Source: BS750m-G62 sp964577175 (GTDB taxonomy: Bacteria; Planctomycetota; Phycisphaerae; FEN-1346). Taken from it: a stretch of 21,148 nt of DNA. This document shows, one piece after another, positions 13,278 through 18,501 of the stretch. The notes beneath the pieces were generated by a model. The model was not told where the DNA came from. It saw nothing but the letters and a program-made list of their open reading frames with translations, and made no database searches. The DNA lies in assembly GCA_964577175.1 (NCBI GenBank), contig CAZNYC010000069.1, positions 1 through 21,148 of the forward strand. The letters are read 5' to 3'. A program made the translations under genes and the position numbers. Each line of letters starts with the position of its first letter. The first letter of the stretch is position 1.

Positions 13278-14459
13278 TCAGAGCAGCGGCACCTCCGTCT
13301 CCGCCCCCTTCCGTTCCGCCGAAACGTACGCGGCATAGATCGTCGCGATGGCGTCGGCGCCGAGGGCCGAGTCGCTTTCCACGGCCGTCCCCGTCGCCGC
13401 GGCGCCGTAGAACGCCTCGATTTCCTGCGGGTACCCCGTGAACCAGTCCTCGTGCGGGCTCGGGAACGACCACCCCTGTTTCGTGCCCGTTTTCTCGACC
13501 ACATAGACGTCCGCGAAGTTTTCTTCCACCGGGTTGTACGCCTGCATCGCCGTGTTCGGATTGATGTTGCAGATGACGCGATGGTTGTTGGCGGCCACCT
13601 CCAGCCAGTTGTGGATGCCGCCCAGGATGATGTCGGAGGCGAAGATGGTCGCGAGGCACCCGTCCGCGAACTCCACGTGCATCATCGAGAAATCGTCGAT
13701 GTCGTGGTAATCGCAGCGGATGTGCCCTTCGTCGCGGAACGTGGGCATCCGCGTCAGGGCCGAGGTCCGGGCCGTCACCGCGCGGGGACGGATCGGCACG
13801 CCGCCCGTGGCCCGGCCCTCCACGCGCTTCAGGTACAGGGCCGCCGTCAGGGGATGGCACCCCTTGCCGATCATCACCCCGCCGCCGCTGTACTTCCAGT
13901 AGGCGTAGGTGCGGGCGTGGGACCCGCTGTGGGCCTCCTCGCCGTGCATCCACAGGATCTGGCCGCCCGTCTTCTCCAGGATCTCGCGTTCCTTCTGGAC
14001 CGCCGGGGCGTAGACCCAGTTTTCGGCGTAGAAGATGCGGCCGTCGGAGGCGGCTTCGGCGTCGCGGATGCGGCGGAGGCTGGCCAGCGCCTCCTCCAGC
14101 GCCTTCTCCTTCGGCAGCGTGTCGCCGTGGAAGTCGTCGGACCCGTCGCCGCAGTACCCCGTGAGCGGTTTCTCGCAGATGACGTTCCGCCCGGCCGCCA
14201 GCGCCGCCACCGTCAGGTCCTCGTGCACCGCCACCGGGGCGCACACGTGGACGAGGTCGACGGCCTCGATGAGGGCGTCGCGGCTGTCGAAACACCGGAT
14301 GCCGCGCTGCTCGGCGTAGGCGCGGGCCGGGTCCGTGTCCGGCGAGAAGACGCCGACGACCTCGGCGTCGACGCCCGCGACGCGCTGGACGGCCTCATAG
14401 TGGAACGTGGCCGAGAACCCGGCCCCGAGGATGCCGCTTCGGACGGTCGGCTTGGTCAT
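13278..14459 (-). CDS. Cytoplasmic Gfo/Idh/MocA family oxidoreductase
   Basis: A 393-residue dehydrogenase without a signal peptide, the only clearly cytoplasmic member of this family here. The nucleotide loop GAGFSA is at 12-17 (third glycine replaced by alanine), and the canonical Glu-Lys-Pro is at 96-98 in ICEKPLTGY. After it comes an insert, GYCGDGSDDFHGDTLPKEKA, not seen in the paralogues. Substrate-side residues are in YSGGGVMIGKGCHPLTAALY. GAGGAGG lies close upstream of the ATG at 14459 (2-4 nt spacing, short). It could act on an imported sugar or keto-sugar, for example reducing or oxidising it inside the cell after periplasmic steps (inference). It is followed by repeats and the assembly gap and lies 285 nt from the oxidoreductase gene upstream. 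Confidence 0.88.
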   Translation of the reverse strand: MTKPTVRSGILGAGFSATFHYEAVQRVAGVDAEVVGVFSPDTDPARAYAEQRGIRCFDSRDALIEAVDLVHVCAPVAVHEDLTVAALAAGRNVICEKPLTGYCGDGSDDFHGDTLPKEKALEEALASLRRIRDAEAASDGRIFYAENWVYAPAVQKEREILEKTGGQILWMHGEEAHSGSHARTYAYWKYSGGGVMIGKGCHPLTAALYLKRVEGRATGGVPIRPRAVTARTSALTRMPTFRDEGHIRCDYHDIDDFSMMHVEFADGCLATIFASDIILGGIHNWLEVAANNHRVICNINPNTAMQAYNPVEENFADVYVVEKTGTKQGWSFPSPHEDWFTGYPQEIEAFYGAAATGTAVESDSALGADAIATIYAAYVSAERKGAETEVPLL

Positions 14460-14605
14460 GACCTCCTCGCTCGTGTGTCGCGGACGCAGCGCTTCGGCCG
14501 GCGGGCGGGCGGGCCTGCGCCTCGCCGCCGCCGGACGGCCTGCCATTATGGGGATAAAGAGGCCCTGCGCCTATGGGATTTCCGGCGGTTGTGCCGCGCG
14601 TCGAT

Positions 14606-14718
14606 GGCCCGGCCGGGCCACACCTGGGTCGTGTCACAGTTAGCCGCCGGGCTTGCCCGGCGTGTGCCGTTCGCACGGGGGACGTGCTCCCGGCCGGACA
14701 AGACCGGCCGGGCCACAC
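14606..14718. repeat. Cluster of family A and CAAG-loop hairpins
   Basis: The perfect 14-bp palindrome ggcccggccgggcc (14606-14619) leads into a cacac segment. A hairpin gccgggc-tt-gcccggc lies at 14646-14661. A full family A copy at 14689-14718 (stem cccggccgg, loop acaaga, tail gccacac) matches 26-55 with one mismatch. The cluster occupies the 285-nt spacer 14460-14744, just downstream of the stop codon at 14745. Confidence 0.75.
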
Positions 14719-14744
14719 AGGCGCCGGGGCACACACCTCGGGCG

Positions 14745-16037
14745 TTACAACGTCCACGGTGCGCGCATGGCCCGGTCGGTCAGGCGCTCCGCCTCCGGGT
14801 CGTCCGGGAACCGCTCCGCTGCCGGGTTCCACCGCACCTTCCGCCCCAGCCGCATCGCGATGACGCCCAGGTGGCAGACCGTGGCGGACCGGTGCCCCAC
14901 CTCGACGGGGGCGGCCGGTTCCTGCCGCGTCCGCACGCACTCCAGGAAGTTGGCCATGTGGTTCCCCCCGGACCGGTACAGGCGAATCTCCTCCGGCCCG
15001 ATGACCGAGTCGTAAAGGCCCGGCGGGTCGCTCTGGCCGTTCAGGTCGATCCAACCCTCCGTGCCGTAGAAGCGCGGCACGCCGCCGGAGTCCTTGAAGT
15101 TCGCCTGCGCCCCGCCGGCGTACGTGGCGGTGACGTCGATGTTATGCGGCACGGTGAAGAGGCCGGACTCGGGCCAGTCGCACGTCCCCTCGACCTCGAC
15201 GGGCCCGGACCCGTCCGCCCCGAACGCCCACTGCCCCATGTCCGACCAGTGCGCCCCGTTGTTCGTCAACTGGCCGCCCGAGTAATCCAGGATGAACCGG
15301 AACGAGTAGTGGCACCGCTGGGGATGGTACGGCGCCCACGGGGCCGGGCCGAGCCACATGTCGTAATCGAATTCCGGCGGGACCGGTGCGGGCTGCCACG
15401 TCGGCTTGCTCTGGCGGTTCCAGCCCCCCACGCCGCACGTCATCCGCCGGACGTTGCCGATGCGGCCGTTGCGCACGAGTTCGCACACGTGCCGGGCCCG
15501 TCCCCACGACCGCCGCTGCGTGCCCGTCTGGAAGACGCGGCCCGTGCGGCGGACGGTCTCGACCATCGCCCGGCCCTCGGGGATGGTGAGGCTGAGCGGT
15601 TTCTCGCTGTAGACGTCCTTGCCGGCCTCGCAGGCCGCCGTGGCGATGAGGACGTGCCAGTGGTCCGGCACGGCCGAGACGACGGCGTCGACGTCCGGCC
15701 GCTGGAGCACGTCGCGGAAGTCGCGGCTCTGGAAGCACCCGGTGAACGTGCCGGCCTTCTTCCGCTCGCCGTAGGCCTCGTCGACGACCTGGGCGGCGGC
15801 TTCGAGGTTGCGGTAATCGACGTCGCAGAGAGCGACCATCTGGACCTCGCCGTTGCGCGCGAGGCCCCGCAGGTGGCTCCCGCCCATGTTGCGGATGCCG
15901 ATGCTCGCCACGCCGATGCGTTCGGAGGCGGCGCGGCCGCCGCCTCCGCCCAGCGCGTGTGCGGAAACGACCAGCGGAGCGGCGAGGGCGGCCGAAGCCG
16001 TCCGTTTCAGCCACGTGCGGCGGGTCAGTGTTTTCAT
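14745..16037 (-). CDS. Tat-exported Gfo/Idh/MocA family oxidoreductase (canonical EKP type)
   Basis: A 430-residue oxidoreductase with the Tat-like start MKTLTRRTWLKRTAS. The nucleotide loop reads GIRNMG (47-52), with the second glycine replaced. Glu-Lys-Pro is intact at 145-147 in YSEKPLSLTIPEG, nearly the same as YCEKPLSLTIHEA in the protein encoded at 115. FDYDMWLGPAPWAPY and YSGGQLTNNGAHWSDMGQW are subfamily blocks, and the tail is RAPWTL. ATG 16037 is preferred to a TTG five codons upstream because GGGAGA lies 7-8 nt ahead of the ATG and the Tat motif follows at once. It lies 192 nt after the DUF6807-ThuA fusion. Oxidation of a sugar hydroxyl is expected; the sugar is unknown. Confidence 0.9.
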   Translation of the reverse strand: MKTLTRRTWLKRTASAALAAPLVVSAHALGGGGGRAASERIGVASIGIRNMGGSHLRGLARNGEVQMVALCDVDYRNLEAAAQVVDEAYGERKKAGTFTGCFQSRDFRDVLQRPDVDAVVSAVPDHWHVLIATAACEAGKDVYSEKPLSLTIPEGRAMVETVRRTGRVFQTGTQRRSWGRARHVCELVRNGRIGNVRRMTCGVGGWNRQSKPTWQPAPVPPEFDYDMWLGPAPWAPYHPQRCHYSFRFILDYSGGQLTNNGAHWSDMGQWAFGADGSGPVEVEGTCDWPESGLFTVPHNIDVTATYAGGAQANFKDSGGVPRFYGTEGWIDLNGQSDPPGLYDSVIGPEEIRLYRSGGNHMANFLECVRTRQEPAAPVEVGHRSATVCHLGVIAMRLGRKVRWNPAAERFPDDPEAERLTDRAMRAPWTL

Positions 16038-16086
16038 CGTTTCATCTCCCAAAGCGCGTCGCGGCGCCTTTGCTGTCGAGTAAACG

Positions 16087-16104
16087 CGCCGGCCAAGGCC
16101 GGCG
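16087..16104. repeat. CAAG-loop hairpin
   Basis: cgccggcc-aa-ggccggcg forms an 8-bp perfect stem followed by gctgaatg. The flanks match the hairpin at 6415-6432, but the stem differs by a compensated base pair (C-G in place of G-C next to the loop). Confidence 0.7.
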
Positions 16105-16179
16105 GCTGAATGGGCAACCGGCGTGTGATTGACGTTTGCCGTTGTCGTGGCCTTTTGCCTCTTGCCCGTCTTGCCGCCG

Positions 16180-16214
16180 TTGCCGTTTTAGCGGCTTGGC
16201 GGCTTTGCGTGAGG
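16180..16214 (-). repeat. Family C repeat
   Basis: This 35-nt element (complement cctcacgcaaagccgccaag, then ccgctaaaacggcaa) lies 16 nt past the stop codon of the DUF6807-ThuA gene. It differs from 13228-13262 at three positions. Confidence 0.7.
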
Positions 16215-16229
16215 ATGCCGTTGTCGTTT

Positions 16230-18203
16230 TCAGTCCTTCGGAGCCTCCCGCCTCGCCGCCCAGAAGACGGCGTTGGTCAGCATCCGCCGGAAGTTCGGGT
16301 CACGGAAATCCTTCGGCCCGCCGAGCGAGGTGTAGAAGACCCGCCCGCCCTTGTGCACCCGCGTCCAGGCGACCGGTTCGGTCTTACCCCTCGCGGTGGC
16401 GGTGGCGAGAAGCGTCACGTCGTCGGCCAGGCCCGTGTTTTTGTAGAGCGAGTACGGGGAGGCGAACGGCTTCACCGCGTCCAGGACGGGGTGGTCTTTG
16501 GCTTTTTCCGCGAAGTGGACCTCCGCCGCCACGCCCCCGCCGTAGTGCCCCTTGTAGTTGCCGCCGAGGACCGCCTTGTCGAACGCCAGCCACTCCTGGA
16601 ACGCATGGCTGGCGGTCCGGACGCCGACGACGGGTTTGCCCGCCGCGCACCACGCCTGGATCCGTTTCAGTTGATCCTCCTTCGGCCGGGTGCGGCGGCA
16701 GAAGACGAACAGCAGGTCCGCCTCGTTCAGCGCCTCGAGGCCCGGTAGCGACTTCGCCCCGTCCTTGCCCTGGACGTGCGTGCAGGTGACGTTGTACCGC
16801 TTTTCGAGGTCGTCCTTGTAGAACGCGCACGACTCGTTGGCCTTGTACTCGCGGGCGCCGGAGATCATGCAGATCTTGAGCGGCTTGCCCTGGCCGTCGG
16901 GCCCGGCGTCGCCCGTTTCGCCGGTCGCGCCGGCCGGTTTCGCGACCGTCACCTTGGGCGGGTCGGCGAAGTCGCGCCACAGGCGCTCGGCCGTGGCGTC
17001 GTCCATCGCGCCGTCGTGGACCACGAAACGGTACCGCGAGACGTATTCCTCGCCGGGCTGGATCTGCCAGTCGCCCTCCTGCGACGGGGCCACGCAGATC
17101 TGCGGCTGTTTCGGGTTCAGCCGCAGCGGCTGGGGGTACCGGAAGTTCTCCGGGTGGATCAGGATGAGGCACCCGGCCCGGCCGCCGGCGAGCGGGCCGG
17201 AGACGTCCAGCCACCGGGCCTTCGACTCGTTGCCGCCGGCGCGGGTCTTGCCCTCCGAGGTCTTCATGGCGACCTCTTTCAGCCACGCGCGGTTCCCGCG
17301 GTAGCCGAGACCGCCGTAGTAGTACTTGGGCAGGCGGACGGGGGTGTTGGTGGCGCAGCGCTGGCGGCTGTCGAGGTCCCACAAAAACCAGCCGGTACCC
17401 TTGCCGCCGGCGGTAAGGCCGCCGACGTTCCAGACGCGGACGGTCCAGTCCTCGTGCAGCATGACGACGGGCCCGCCGGGGGCCTGCAGGTCCAGGTGCT
17501 CGTGCCGCGCGTCGAACCGCGCGAAGGCGGAACCGGCGGCTGGCTTGCCCATCCCGGCGAAGCGCGTGGTGGCGGTGCCTTTGCCGAGGTTCCAGAAGTC
17601 CGGGTGCCGGCCGTGGAACTCCGTCTTCGTCCACGAGAACCAGATGCCGCGCTGGTGCTTGTGGTCGGGCGGATAGTCGTCCGTGACGATCCGGCCGGCG
17701 GGGGTCCAGGCGGGATGGATGTACGCCTCGTGGGCGTACTTCTCGCCGACGCCCTCCGGCGGCTTCGTCTGCGTGGTGTTGTACCGAAGGACAGTGTGGC
17801 ACCACGCCTCCACTTCGACACACCCCTCCGACGTGCGGATCACTGGGGGGCCGGCGGCGGCGAAGGACGTGATGCCGGCCGGACGCGGAACGACCTGGAA
17901 CGTGCGGGGGGGGCCGGCCTCCGTCCGCCCGCGCAGGATGACGGCGAGACGCGGCGGGTCGCCCCGGTCCACCTGGCAGGGCAGGTTGTGGGTTTTGCCG
18001 TCGCGCGACTCGCGGAGCATGACGGCAGGCCAGTCCGCCGCCGCCTCGGGCAGCGCGATGCGGACCGGCGTATCGATGCGGTCGTGCTCGCCCGCCTCCA
18101 CGGTGATCGTGGCCAGCGCCTCGGCCGCCGGCGCCGGCCCGGCCCAGAGGAGCGCGAGCGCCGCCGCGCACACGCAGAAGCCGGCAAGCGAAGTGTGTCT
18201 CAT
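16230..18203 (-). CDS. DUF6807-ThuA two-domain exported protein
   Basis: A 657-residue fusion. Residues 1-28 form a Sec signal (LAGFCVCAAALALLWAGPAP, then AAEA). Residues about 30-410 carry DUF6807, with DDYPPDHKHQRGIWFSW (175-191) as the diagnostic block and YVSRYRFVVHDG near its end. A Pro/Gly-rich linker at about 416-440 leads to a ThuA domain at about 442-650, with KICMISGAREYKANESCAFY (443-462), VVGVRTASHAFQEW (525-538) and FRDPNFRRMLTNAVFWA (633-649). The same two families occur as separate genes at 2160, 8060 and 5618, so the fusion argues that their products act together. AAAGGA lies about 9 nt before the ATG at 18203. The start was chosen by the signal peptide and ribosome binding site. 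Role in keto-sugar processing is inferred. Confidence 0.88.
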   Translation of the reverse strand: MRHTSLAGFCVCAAALALLWAGPAPAAEALATITVEAGEHDRIDTPVRIALPEAAADWPAVMLRESRDGKTHNLPCQVDRGDPPRLAVILRGRTEAGPPRTFQVVPRPAGITSFAAAGPPVIRTSEGCVEVEAWCHTVLRYNTTQTKPPEGVGEKYAHEAYIHPAWTPAGRIVTDDYPPDHKHQRGIWFSWTKTEFHGRHPDFWNLGKGTATTRFAGMGKPAAGSAFARFDARHEHLDLQAPGGPVVMLHEDWTVRVWNVGGLTAGGKGTGWFLWDLDSRQRCATNTPVRLPKYYYGGLGYRGNRAWLKEVAMKTSEGKTRAGGNESKARWLDVSGPLAGGRAGCLILIHPENFRYPQPLRLNPKQPQICVAPSQEGDWQIQPGEEYVSRYRFVVHDGAMDDATAERLWRDFADPPKVTVAKPAGATGETGDAGPDGQGKPLKICMISGAREYKANESCAFYKDDLEKRYNVTCTHVQGKDGAKSLPGLEALNEADLLFVFCRRTRPKEDQLKRIQAWCAAGKPVVGVRTASHAFQEWLAFDKAVLGGNYKGHYGGGVAAEVHFAEKAKDHPVLDAVKPFASPYSLYKNTGLADDVTLLATATARGKTEPVAWTRVHKGGRVFYTSLGGPKDFRDPNFRRMLTNAVFWAARREAPKD

Positions 18204-18338
18204 CCGTGTCGTCCTTTCCGGAGGAAGTGCACCCATCAACCCTACCACGGCGCGGCCGCGGCGGACAGACTTTTTAACCCGGCAAGGGAGTGGACGTTCC
18301 GGCGGTGCGCGTGGCCCGGCCGGGGACCAACCGATTGG

Positions 18339-18501
18339 AACCGCAAAGAACGCAAAGGGCGCAAAGGAAAACCTGATCAGAAAAAGCGTCGCGGACGGTT
18401 CGGGCGGGCGGGGCGTATAAACCAGCGGCCCATCCGCTTTGTTGTTCTTTATGTTGGTGTATACTTGATATTTATTTGCGCTCTTTGCGTCCTTTGCGGT
18501 T
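18339..18501. repeat. Inverted pair of CGCAAAG heptad repeats
   Basis: The 27-nt left arm (18339-18365, three CGCAAAG-like units) and right arm (18475-18501, inverted) agree at 25 of 27 positions and are separated by about 109 nt. The 18430-18477 part is unusually AT-rich for this window. The right arm covers the last codons of the GH20-like gene. No promoter could be assigned with confidence in the 268-nt spacer 18204-18471. Confidence 0.75.

Noticed and set aside
16038..16052. TTG start five codons upstream for the oxidoreductase at 14745
   Set aside because: The ATG at 16037 has a properly spaced GGGAGA and begins the Tat signal. The extension would include the ribosome binding site itself.
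18430..18477. Promoter in the AT-rich stretch upstream of the DUF6807-ThuA gene
   Set aside because: TATACA/TATACT-like hexamers exist, but no matching -35 element at a suitable distance was found on either strand.
12386..18501. CRISPR-like array from the CGCAAAG repeats
   Set aside because: The copies are few, irregularly spaced and in both orientations, with no uniform spacers and no cas genes.
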